A stretch of DNA of 7,949 nucleotides, from positions 1-7,949 of the forward strand of contig CAKOLD010000039.1 in NCBI GenBank assembly GCA_934096015.1, read 5' to 3'. Shown here in pieces: positions 1 to 6,717 of this stretch (positions are counted from its first letter, which is position 1; the number at the start of each line of letters is the position of its first letter). This stretch comes from an uncultured Bacilli bacterium (GTDB lineage Bacteria; Bacillota_I; Bacilli_A; RF39; UBA660). Position numbers and translations under genes: made by a program. Under the pieces are notes generated by a model. The model worked only from the letters and a program-made list of their open reading frames with translations, was not told the origin of the DNA and made no database searches.

Positions 1-3
1 AGT

Positions 4-1908
4 ATGAAAAATAAACATATAATAATATCAGGAATAGCTTTATTTTTAATAACAATATTGTTATTAGGATTAACATATGCCTATTATAAAACAAAGGTAA
101 TTGGCAATACTAATGAAAAAACTATAAGTTCAGTAGGTAAAAAATTAGAAGTAACATACACAGATGGAAATGGAGTAATAGAACCAACAGGAAAAATAGA
201 ACCAGGATATACAGCAACTAAAACCTTTAGTGTAAAAAATACCGGAGATGAAACTGCAACTTATAGCATCAAATTAGATAATATAACAAATACATTTACA
301 AGGACTGAAGATTGGAAATATACTTTAACAAAGGCTAATTCTGTGTTAATTGTAGGAACAATACCAACCTATGAAACAACCTTATTAGATAGTATAGAAA
401 TAAAAAGTGGAGAAACCCAAAGTTATAGTTTAATGGTAAGATATACAAACATACCAGATGTAGATCAAAGTATAGATATGGGAGCTACATTAAGTTTGAG
501 AGTAAATATAGATGAGACTGTAGGTAAGACAAAAAATAGTGTAACATTCATAGGAAATGGAAATACTTTAGAAAACTACAGAATATATGGAAATAGTGTG
601 CAAAATGGAATACCAACACCAGATAATCCAGTTGATATAGAAAGTGTAGGAGATAAGACTAAGAATTTATTTGATCCTAGCATTTTAATAGAACAAGGTT
701 GGACAAAAGAAGAAGATGGTAGTTATTATGTTAAAAATAATGCAACAGTTCATCAAAAGAAATTGTGGGAAAATACTGAGGGTTACACAGGACAATTAAG
801 AATTAGCTACAAATTAAAATATTTAAAAGGTATTGAAGAAACTGGTTTATTTGGTTCGAGAATTTTAATTGTATATAAAGATGGTTCTAATGGATATGTT
901 TCATTAAAAGATACAGGAGGATTAACAGAATGGAAAACTGTTGACTTAAATACAGTTAGTGATGCCTCAAAAAAAATAGACTATATAATGTGGATGTATG
1001 GAATGGATAGTAATAGTACGTGGGTTAAAGACATAATGATAACAAAAGATATTAAATCCGACGAATATGAACCATATGGTTATAAAATACCAGTAACAGT
1101 AACAGGAAAAAACTTATGGAATGTTCCCGAAGAATTTTCTTTTAATTGTTTAACTCTTAAAGTTAACATACAACCGGGTACATACAAAATAGTTGCAGAC
1201 TCCATGTATATTGATGATGTAGAAAGATACAGCAAAATATATGTCAGGTTTCAGAAAAATCAAAGAGGCGTTTATCTTAAAAAATCAACAACAATTACTT
1301 TGACTACAAAAGAAGATACTATTTATTTTTATTCTTATGACTATGACTATATAACCTCTTTAAATCATACCGCAAAAATTAATAAATTAATGTTAATGAA
1401 TAAAGATGAAGATACCACATACGAGCCTTATCAAGAAACAGCCACAACTATCTATCTAAACGAACCATTACGTAAAGTAGGAGATTATGCTGATTATATA
1501 GATTTTAAAGAACAAAAAGTTGTTAGAAATATAAAATCAGAATTAATGTATAATAAAAATTGGCAATACTCAGAAGAAAAAGATATTATTTATTTTGCAG
1601 ACAACAATATTGAATCTTCGGAAAAAGCCCTTTGTACAGTCTCTCCTGATATCATTAATAAAACTCCCGAAAAACCTTACATAAGACCAGTTCCTGGTGT
1701 GTTTAGAATATATAATAGAGGATATTGGAATAATTTAGATACTTTTAAAACTTGGTTAAATGAACATCAAGATTACAAAGTAGAATATTTAATTTCCACC
1801 CCAACAGAAGAAACAATAAAATTACCTAATATTAATACAATAAATGGAACTAATCATTTAACAGTTAATAGTACACTTAATCCATCTCATATTGAAATAA
1901 ATTCATAA
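4..1908 (+). CDS. SipW-type (TasA/camelysin-like) exported protein fused to phage tail-like binding modules
   Basis: The 634-residue product has an N-terminal SipW-class signal/anchor region: lysines at 2 and 4, a hydrophobic stretch at about 6-25 and the junction LTYAYY. Residues 45-170 form a TasA/camelysin-like beta domain (TKTFSVKNTGDETATYSIKL at 72-91). From about 180 the protein resembles Firmicute prophage tail or minor structural proteins: NSVQNGIPTPDNPVDIESVG (197-216), two KNL(F/W)...EPY modules (220-358 and 369-477), EPLRKVGDYADYIDF (487-501) and ISTPTEETIKLP (597-608). It is therefore probably a surface-exposed adhesin or fibre-associated protein binding glycan or protein ligands; the ligand is unknown. 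No LPXTG/NPXTN-like signal or C-terminal membrane helix is visible. Only three bases precede the ATG, so ribosome binding site and promoter cannot be seen, but the natural signal sequence supports this start. The gene ends inside the bidirectional terminator it shares with the opposing sortase gene. The family resemblances are from memory of motifs, not a search. Confidence 0.85.
   Translation: MKNKHIIISGIALFLITILLLGLTYAYYKTKVIGNTNEKTISSVGKKLEVTYTDGNGVIEPTGKIEPGYTATKTFSVKNTGDETATYSIKLDNITNTFTRTEDWKYTLTKANSVLIVGTIPTYETTLLDSIEIKSGETQSYSLMVRYTNIPDVDQSIDMGATLSLRVNIDETVGKTKNSVTFIGNGNTLENYRIYGNSVQNGIPTPDNPVDIESVGDKTKNLFDPSILIEQGWTKEEDGSYYVKNNATVHQKKLWENTEGYTGQLRISYKLKYLKGIEETGLFGSRILIVYKDGSNGYVSLKDTGGLTEWKTVDLNTVSDASKKIDYIMWMYGMDSNSTWVKDIMITKDIKSDEYEPYGYKIPVTVTGKNLWNVPEEFSFNCLTLKVNIQPGTYKIVADSMYIDDVERYSKIYVRFQKNQRGVYLKKSTTITLTTKEDTIYFYSYDYDYITSLNHTAKINKLMLMNKDEDTTYEPYQETATTIYLNEPLRKVGDYADYIDFKEQKVVRNIKSELMYNKNWQYSEEKDIIYFADNNIESSEKALCTVSPDIINKTPEKPYIRPVPGVFRIYNRGYWNNLDTFKTWLNEHQDYKVEYLISTPTEETIKLPNINTINGTNHLTVNSTLNPSHIEINS
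661..1434 (+). repeat. Two tandem divergent protein modules (KNL(F/W)...EPY) within the tail-like gene
   Basis: Residues 220-358 and 369-477 of the first protein each open with KNLF or KNLW. Each closes with an IMITKD/LMLMNKD-like strand followed by EPYG or EPYQ and a threonine/valine-rich strand (KIPVTVTG; ATTIYL). In prophage tail proteins this KNLF-to-EPY unit behaves as a beta-sandwich, carbohydrate-binding-like module. The two copies are similar in plan but strongly diverged in sequence, so this is an ancient or separately acquired duplication rather than a recent DNA repeat. Confidence 0.5.
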
Positions 1909-1940
1909 TAAAAAGGACAATAATATGTCCTTTTTATTAT
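1905..1940. terminator. Bidirectional intrinsic terminator between convergent genes
   Basis: A perfect 15-bp inverted repeat pairs 1905-1919 with 1926-1940 around a six-base loop (ATAATA). Its core is AAAAAGGACA/TGTCCTTTTT, so an A-tract precedes and a T-tract follows the G/C core on either strand, which lets it end transcripts from both sides. The stop codons of both flanking genes (1906-1908 on + and 1937-1939 on -) lie inside the stem arms. Confidence 0.88.
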
Positions 1941-3577
1941 TCAGTTATTAATTTCGCATGAATTACTAATCTTTGTTTTCCAGTTCCATAACATGTTGAT
2001 AAAGTCAATAAATAATCTTTTTCATTTACTGATACATTAAAATCATAAATACTTCTTGATTTCATTTTATTTATATAAGCTAAATATTCCTCATCAGTTT
2101 CAAAATTAGCATACAAATAATCATTAGTTACTCCAACTTTATATATTGAAAATATTTGCCATTTCATATTTTGATTTATGCTATTAAATGTAATTATTTG
2201 ATTAGTAGCTTTTTTATACCAAGATGGATTAAGAGTATATCTTAAACTCCCAAACATTAACCCTCCATTAATATTATGACCATATATGATAGTATTTTGA
2301 CTCATAACATTAATACTATTTCTATAATCCATATAAATCCAACCCATTGAATTTTTCTTTTGATTAAAATCTCTTTTTAAATAATAATCATTATCATTAG
2401 CTTTAACAACAGGGTAGTTAACTTTAGTATTATTTACAGTTAACCATCCTACAGTATCTGGATTAATTGTTAAAAGTTTATCAAAAACTTGTTCATAATT
2501 TGTATAATAACTACTAACTGATCCTCCACCAGAATAAGCTCTTCTAGTAGTAGTTGTAGTTTGGTTATCAGCTTCTATATATTCGATATCTCTATCTTGT
2601 TCATCAATATTCCTGTATTCAACATCATCTAAAATATCTGTTATTTGATCATTTATACTTAATATTTGATTAGAATCTTTATCAGTCTGTATTTTCTCAG
2701 CAATTATAAAGAATACTAATATAATAATAGCAAAAAAAGAAGTAACTTTAACTGTATTTAAATTTAATTGCTTTAAAATATTTTTTCTTTTATATTCTTT
2801 TGAATAAATTATATCAAAAGTTATATTATATTCCTTAAAATATTCTTCATAAACTTTTTTTAAATATGATATAGAATTTATAATAACATCTAAATCATTA
2901 TTACTTTCATAAAAACTAATTTTTATATTACTTTTTCTATATTCTATTAAAGAATCTATAATTGTATTTACAAGTGAATTAGAATACTTTTTAATATATA
3001 TATTTTTTAAATAATGATTAATATTTATAAAAGTAATAAAATCATTTAAATCATCATTATTAAATTCTTTTTCAATAGTTATGTTCTTTTTATAATAAAT
3101 ATCACTATATTTATCTAAATTATTATTATTCATAAAATCACTTAAAAAGAATAATTCACTTCTAACATCTATTTTAAGTTGTTTATTTATATCTAATCTA
3201 GATAATAAATATTTAGGCATAGAATAACAACTAATATGATCTAAATAATTATTATCAAGTAATTTAAGAAAATTATCATAATTAATCACTACATCAGGAA
3301 TAATATATAATTCTTTAATACTAGGTATATGATTAATTAATTCAATTCCTAAACTAATAATTTCTTGATTATTTATCTTAGCTTTAGTAACTTTATTTTT
3401 AATAACAATAACATTTAAAAAACTACTTACTAATTCTATATTTTCTTTTATATAAACACTAGAAAAAATCAATTCTTTAGTATTTATTACATTAGTATTA
3501 TTTATATTTTCGGGTTCTTTTTTATTTAATATAGATAAAGATAGAGATGATGTAGATATTTTAACTAAAATATTCAT
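1937..3577 (-). CDS. Class B sortase with long N-terminal, probably cytoplasmic, domain
   Basis: Sortases are membrane-anchored cysteine transpeptidases that attach surface proteins to the wall or pilin subunits to each other. The C-terminal part (about 360-546) is a class B catalytic domain. It begins DTVGWLTVNNTKVNYPVV (374-391), then YGHN with catalytic His434, TLSTC with Cys529 and QRLVIHAKL with Arg536. It sits behind one membrane helix (about 278-294) and a linker with five threonines and a Gly/Ser run (339-355). The oddity is the 275 residues before the helix, where class B enzymes usually have only a short tail. That part is Asn/Ile/Lys-rich, has no signal peptide and shows two similar strand-helix-strand units (about 83-120 and 188-225), giving an LRR-like or alpha/beta impression; I do not recognise the family. 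A GGAGAG ribosome binding site at 3585-3590 supports the start. The gap from the upstream same-strand gene is 42 bp with no convincing promoter, so co-transcription is possible. No substrate with a sorting motif is seen nearby. Confidence 0.93.
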   Translation of the reverse strand: MNILVKISTSSLSLSILNKKEPENINNTNVINTKELIFSSVYIKENIELVSSFLNVIVIKNKVTKAKINNQEIISLGIELINHIPSIKELYIIPDVVINYDNFLKLLDNNYLDHISCYSMPKYLLSRLDINKQLKIDVRSELFFLSDFMNNNNLDKYSDIYYKKNITIEKEFNNDDLNDFITFININHYLKNIYIKKYSNSLVNTIIDSLIEYRKSNIKISFYESNNDLDVIINSISYLKKVYEEYFKEYNITFDIIYSKEYKRKNILKQLNLNTVKVTSFFAIIILVFFIIAEKIQTDKDSNQILSINDQITDILDDVEYRNIDEQDRDIEYIEADNQTTTTTRRAYSGGGSVSSYYTNYEQVFDKLLTINPDTVGWLTVNNTKVNYPVVKANDNDYYLKRDFNQKKNSMGWIYMDYRNSINVMSQNTIIYGHNINGGLMFGSLRYTLNPSWYKKATNQIITFNSINQNMKWQIFSIYKVGVTNDYLYANFETDEEYLAYINKMKSRSIYDFNVSVNEKDYLLTLSTCYGTGKQRLVIHAKLITE

Positions 3578-3619
3578 TATATCACTCTCCTATATTAAAT
3601 ATAGTATCATAAAATACAT

Positions 3620-4255
3620 TTATTTTAAAGAGGGTTTTAATCTTGGAAAAGTCTTTTTAATATAATTATTATCATACTTTGTATCAATCATTTTTCCAAT
3701 TGGACTTAATGGAGCAATATTATTATTTCTTAATCCAAATCTTATTAAAACTAATGAAGTTAAAATTAAATTAAAAATCATAAATATTGTTAATAAATGC
3801 AATATTATATTACTAAATTTATATGTATTTAAATAATTATATAATTTTATAAATAGGGGAAATAAATAAAATATACAAACTACAATTAATATTCCCCAAA
3901 GAATTGTATATGGAAGATATATTCTTCCATTTAAATTATATTTAAAATTACTATAATCCCAACTATTAGTATGGAGAATATAAGTTTCTATTAAACTAGC
4001 AGAATATTCATATATACTTCCTAATAAAATACCTGCAATAAAAACAAATAATTTATTTTTCTTTTTTAAATATTTATAAAATAAAAATATAAAAATTAAA
4101 CCAAATCCATATAAAGGTTTAAATGGCCCAAATATCATTCCTTTTTTAATAATATAATGATTATACTTAATAAAACAAAATATAGTTTCTAATAAGTATC
4201 CTAAAAAACTTCCTATAGTATATAATAATACATATTTTTTTAAATCAAACTTCAT
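3620..4255 (-). CDS. CmpB-like membrane protein (PF06541, 'putative ABC transporter permease' family)
   Basis: This is a polytopic membrane protein of about 211 residues with roughly five hydrophobic segments. It carries the PF06541 (ABC_trans_CmpB) hallmarks, numbered from the Met at 4255: SFLGYLLETIF (16-26), GMIFGPFKPLYGFG (39-52), SIYEYSASLIE (80-90) and WDYSNFKYNLNGRIYLP (99-115). The family is named as a putative ABC permease but no ATPase is nearby, and its transported substrate, if any, is unknown. Start choice: an ATG at 4312 in frame would add 19 very hydrophobic residues, have no ribosome binding site and leave only 9 bp to the divergent gene. The Met at 4255 matches the family's usual N-terminus and leaves 66 bp for promoters; its ribosome binding site (GTGG) is weak, so the start remains uncertain. 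The gene may share a transcript with the sortase gene 42 bp downstream. Confidence 0.85.
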   Translation of the reverse strand: MKFDLKKYVLLYTIGSFLGYLLETIFCFIKYNHYIIKKGMIFGPFKPLYGFGLIFIFLFYKYLKKKNKLFVFIAGILLGSIYEYSASLIETYILHTNSWDYSNFKYNLNGRIYLPYTILWGILIVVCIFYLFPLFIKLYNYLNTYKFSNIILHLLTIFMIFNLILTSLVLIRFGLRNNNIAPLSPIGKMIDTKYDNNYIKKTFPRLKPSLK

Positions 4256-4321
4256 AAATACCACAATTAAATTATAACTAAATTTTATAATAAATAGAAG
4301 ATAAAGATACATACTAATAAT
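4256..4321. promoter_or_regulatory. Short divergent promoter region
   Basis: This 66-bp gap separates the starts of two divergent membrane-protein genes. It holds a perfect TATAAT on the plus strand (4286-4291) and another on the minus strand (4271-4276), each pointing toward its gene, 10 bp apart. Neither has a recognisable -35 box at 17 bp, and neither gene has a strong Shine-Dalgarno site. In DNA this AT-rich such -10 matches can arise by chance, so the assignment is tentative. Confidence 0.3.
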
Positions 4322-5323
4322 ATGAAAAGATTATATAATAAAAATTTATTAATTATTTTATTAAATATATTACTAATTCTAATTATAATTAAAGTTTGTA
4401 AAATAACTGGTTTTTGCTTAACAATAATTGATTTAATAAGCCCATTATTTTTCGGCTATATTATTTCTTGGATAATAAGACCAGTAATTGATTTTTTAAA
4501 AAAATACAAAATTAACCCTATAATTAGTTCTACAATTTTATATTTATTAATAATAGGGATAATTATACTACTTTTTATAACCTTAGTTCCTAGAATTATA
4601 AAAGACATTAAAGATTTACTTCCAAGTTTAGAGAAATTTATTAATAGCAACCAATACTTATCAAAGGTCAAAAATATGTTAGTAAAATCTAACATTGGTA
4701 GTAGAGTTGCCAATAATTTAAATGGATCAGTAAAAAATATATTTAATACCTTAGCAACTATACTTTATAGTTTTATAATAAGTTTCTTTTTATCTGTTCA
4801 TCAAATTAAAATTAATAGTAAAATATTTAAAAATATTCCCAATAAATTACTAAATAAAATTAATAAAAACTTAAGAATATATATAAGAGGTACTTTTTTA
4901 GATATGTTAGTTTTATTTATATTAGCTAGTATAGCATTTTGTATAATTAAACTTCCAAGCGCTATAGTATTTGCTTTTCTAATTGCAATAACTAATGTAA
5001 TACCATATATAGGCCCTTATATCGGTGGAATACCAGCTGTATTAGTAGGACTTTCTATATCTAGTAAAGTAGGTTTAATTGTTCTTGGTATTGTAGTAGG
5101 TTTACAAATTATAGAAGGTTCTTTTGTTCAACCGTTTATTATGAGTAAATCTTTAAAATTAAATCCAATTTTAATTATAATGGGGTTAATTATCTTTAGC
5201 CATTTTTTTGGAGTAGTTGGGATGCTTATCTCAACGCCAGTAGTTTCCATCGTTAAAATATCTTATGATTATTATAAAAAAAATAAACCAGAATGGTTTA
5301 TTAAAGCTCTTGATAAATTGTAG
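4322..5323 (+). CDS. AI-2E family transporter (PF01594; PerM/YdiK/TqsA-like)
   Basis: The 333-residue polytopic membrane protein has the family's usual length and plan. An N-terminal helix pair (8-24 and 32-52) ends in IIRPVIDFLKK, then comes a helix (about 66-90) and a central soluble part with LLPSLEKFINSN (99-110). The strongly conserved C-terminal half carries NVIPYIGPYIGGIPA (225-239), EGSFVQPFIMSKSLKLNPI (265-283) and GVVGMLISTPVVSIVKI (297-313). The family contains the autoinducer-2 exporter TqsA and Na+(Li+)/H+ antiporters; the substrate cannot be assigned here. No good ribosome binding site precedes the ATG, but the start matches the family's N-terminus. The gene diverges from the CmpB-like gene, and its last 23 bp overlap the end of the opposing transglutaminase-like gene, with no terminator hairpin visible at the junction. 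Confidence 0.93.
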   Translation: MKRLYNKNLLIILLNILLILIIIKVCKITGFCLTIIDLISPLFFGYIISWIIRPVIDFLKKYKINPIISSTILYLLIIGIIILLFITLVPRIIKDIKDLLPSLEKFINSNQYLSKVKNMLVKSNIGSRVANNLNGSVKNIFNTLATILYSFIISFFLSVHQIKINSKIFKNIPNKLLNKINKNLRIYIRGTFLDMLVLFILASIAFCIIKLPSAIVFAFLIAITNVIPYIGPYIGGIPAVLVGLSISSKVGLIVLGIVVGLQIIEGSFVQPFIMSKSLKLNPILIIMGLIIFSHFFGVVGMLISTPVVSIVKISYDYYKKNKPEWFIKALDKL

Positions 5324-6209
5324 GATCAAAATTATGATTTCCCGTATTAAATTCTTTTAAAGCCCCAGTATTTATTAAAAAGAATTTATGAATTAATGTA
5401 TCTGTATCGCTATTTAAAGTAACTGGATCATCCCAAGTTAAATCTAAATGCTGCCATCCAGTTTCATCTGATAAATATACAGCATTCCATACATGACTCT
5501 CACTGGCAACCTTAAAGTTTTTAATTCCTAATTTAGTTAGAAATATAGCCATTACATCAGCATATCCTCCACAAACAGAGTAGTGGTCAAAAAGAAGTCC
5601 ATTTGCTTTAGAAGAATTTTTATATCCAGTACCATTTTTATAATTACTATCATACTTAGTATTATTAATAATATAATCATGAAAAACTTTTATTTTTTCA
5701 TAATTGTCCATTTCTGAATTGATTATATTTCCCGTAATTTTATCTATTTCTTTATTAATGGCATCAATTTCTTCGGCAGAATAAAGATGAGTAATATTAA
5801 TTGTTACTTCTCCAGAAGAATTTCTCTTAACTTTTATGCCTGAAAAATTATTAAATGGATGAACAAAAGAAGCAATGTTTGTTAATATCTTATCATCTTG
5901 ACTAATAGTAGTGACATCATCTAAACAATAAGTATATTCTTCGGGACAATAAAATGTAAATGTTTCTGTTCCATTATTTAAAATAGTATAATACATATTA
6001 AGAATATCTTGATAATTATAAGGAACAAACTTATCAACTAATTTAACATATTTAAAATCATAATTCTTAGCATATTGATTAGGTTTATTAATACTTACTT
6101 TTTTTTCTCCTGATAAAATACCTGCAAGAGCATCAGTAATTGGATCTAAATAATAAAGTAAAGCTCCAATAATTCCTAAACATAATATTATATTTATTGT
6201 CTTTTTCAT
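5301..6209 (-). CDS. Exported transglutaminase-like domain protein
   Basis: The 302-residue protein has an N-terminal signal peptide or membrane anchor (KK at 2-3, hydrophobic about 5-20) followed by an extracytoplasmic region. Residues 165-262 are a transglutaminase-like core (PF01841): YEKIKVFHDYIINNTKYD (170-187), SVCGGYADVMAIFLTKLGI (211-229) with catalytic Cys213, SESHVWNAVYL (236-246) with His239, and GWQHLDLTWDDP (251-262) with Asp256. The complete triad argues for an active enzyme: a cysteine protease, amidase or crosslinker acting on wall or surface protein. Bacterial members of this fold do several of these jobs, so the reaction is not assigned. Residues 35-160 match nothing I recognise. 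GGTGAT at 6213-6218 fits the 3' end of the extended anti-Shine-Dalgarno and supports the start. The gene lies 47 bp after rpsT but beyond the rpsT terminator, so it needs readthrough or its own, unclear, promoter. Its end overlaps the opposing gene by 23 bp. Confidence 0.9.
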   Translation of the reverse strand: MKKTINIILCLGIIGALLYYLDPITDALAGILSGEKKVSINKPNQYAKNYDFKYVKLVDKFVPYNYQDILNMYYTILNNGTETFTFYCPEEYTYCLDDVTTISQDDKILTNIASFVHPFNNFSGIKVKRNSSGEVTINITHLYSAEEIDAINKEIDKITGNIINSEMDNYEKIKVFHDYIINNTKYDSNYKNGTGYKNSSKANGLLFDHYSVCGGYADVMAIFLTKLGIKNFKVASESHVWNAVYLSDETGWQHLDLTWDDPVTLNSDTDTLIHKFFLINTGALKEFNTGNHNFDPTIYQEL

Positions 6210-6241
6210 ATTATCACCATTTTTATAATAACAAAAAGTAT

Positions 6242-6274
6242 AAAAAAAAGAAATGATTAGTTATTCATTTCTTT
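6242..6274 (-). terminator. Intrinsic terminator of rpsT
   Basis: Read on the minus strand, AAAGAAATGA (6274-6265) pairs perfectly with TCATTTCTTT (6256-6247) around an eight-base loop, followed at once by a run of Ts (6246-6242). The rpsT stop codon (6257-6259) lies in the loop, so the left arm is made from the last codons. The stem is 10 bp but poor in G/C, so some readthrough into the transglutaminase-like gene is plausible. Confidence 0.75.
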
Positions 6275-6523
6275 AACTTTTTTATTTAATCTTGCTTTTT
6301 GTCTATCGCAAGTATTTTGTTTGATTAATCCTTTTGAACAAGCTTTGTCAATATTAGAAATTACATTCTTTAATGTTTCAGTAGCAACTTCTTTATTTCC
6401 TTCTTTAACAGCTTTTTCACATTTTTTAATTGAGTTTTTAACTTTTGCTGTATAAACATTGTTTTGAACTGTTGTTTTAGCGTCTGTTTTTACAGATTTT
6501 TTAGAACTCTTAATATTAGGCAT
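6257..6523 (-). CDS. rpsT: 30S ribosomal protein S20
   Basis: S20 is a small basic helical protein that binds 16S rRNA early in assembly of the small ribosomal subunit. The 88-residue product has normal length and the family's features: MPNIKSSKKSVKT at the N-terminus (usually MPNIKSAKKR), the helix KVKNSIKKCEKAVKEGN (27-43) and the C-terminal signature KGLIKQNTCDRQKARLNKKV (64-83). Three cysteines (35, 62, 72) are unusual for S20; two occupy positions that are usually alanine. An excellent ribosome binding site, AAGGAAGGAG at 6531-6540, precedes the ATG by 7 bases, fitting a highly expressed gene. It has its own promoter and terminator and is thus probably monocistronic. Confidence 0.97.
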   Translation of the reverse strand: MPNIKSSKKSVKTDAKTTVQNNVYTAKVKNSIKKCEKAVKEGNKEVATETLKNVISNIDKACSKGLIKQNTCDRQKARLNKKVKEMNN

Positions 6524-6553
6524 AAATTCGCTCCTTCCTTAAATACATAATAG

Positions 6554-6582
6554 ATTTTATCAAAAAAAATAATAAAAATCAA
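6554..6582 (-). promoter_or_regulatory. rpsT promoter (sigma-A type)
   Basis: On the minus strand TTGATT (6582-6577) and TAAAAT (6559-6554) are separated by exactly 17 bp containing a run of eight Ts. Transcription would start near 6547, giving a leader of about 24 nt that just includes the strong ribosome binding site at 6531-6540. That leaves no room for a structured leader regulator. Confidence 0.68.
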
Positions 6583-6644
6583 TTAATTTTTTATTTATCT
6601 CTCTTTTTTTCAAATAATTTATAATAGTTTTGTAAAATAAATAA

Positions 6645-6698
6645 TATTTAAATACAAAAATATTGCTAAAAAAATTAAATTATAGTATTATTTAAATA
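6645..6698. repeat. Pair of identical TATTTAAATA palindromes around a promoter
   Basis: The 10-bp palindrome TATTTAAATA occurs at 6645-6654 and again at 6689-6698, 44 bp apart centre to centre (about four helical turns). The first is upstream of the -35 box and the second overlaps the -10 box and predicted transcription start of the SipW-type gene. They could be paired operator half-sites, but they are made only of A and T in AT-rich DNA, so chance is a serious alternative. Confidence 0.2.
6663..6691 (+). promoter_or_regulatory. Promoter of the second SipW-type gene
   Basis: TTGCTA (6663-6668) and TATTAT (6686-6691) are separated by 17 bp. The predicted start at about 6698 falls next to the ATG at 6700, which would leave that ATG almost leaderless and favours the next ATG at 6718. 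The region between the two divergent promoters (6583-6662) is AT-rich and shows nothing else except the palindrome reported separately. Confidence 0.62.
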
Positions 6699-6705
6699 TA
6701 TGGAT

Positions 6706-6709
6706 AGGA
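6706..6709 (+). promoter_or_regulatory. Ribosome binding site deciding the start at 6718
   Basis: AGGA lies 8 bases upstream of the ATG at 6718, a normal spacing. The in-frame ATG at 6700 has only A/T-rich sequence upstream and sits at the predicted transcription start, so this site selects 6718. Confidence 0.65.
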
Positions 6710-6717
6710 TTGATAAC

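Noticed and set aside
4..1908. The first gene as part of a prophage
   Set aside because: Only its C-terminal modules look phage-like. Its N-terminus is a SipW-type signal, and no other phage structural, lysis or integrase gene is present in the window.
4256..4312. N-terminal extension of the CmpB-like protein starting at 4312
   Set aside because: It has no Shine-Dalgarno site, adds a hydrophobic stretch not typical of the family and would cover nearly all of the divergent promoter region. The start at 4255 is preferred, though not proven.
4456..4713. An 85-codon open frame on the minus strand inside the AI-2E-family gene
   Set aside because: It lies wholly within a well-supported coding gene on the other strand, its hydrophobic translation mirrors the transmembrane codons opposite, and it has no ribosome binding site or recognisable family.
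6210..6256. A separate promoter for the transglutaminase-like gene
   Set aside because: TATTAT/TATAAA-like boxes exist, but the only possible -35 falls in the T-tract of the rpsT terminator and does not match consensus. It was not listed.
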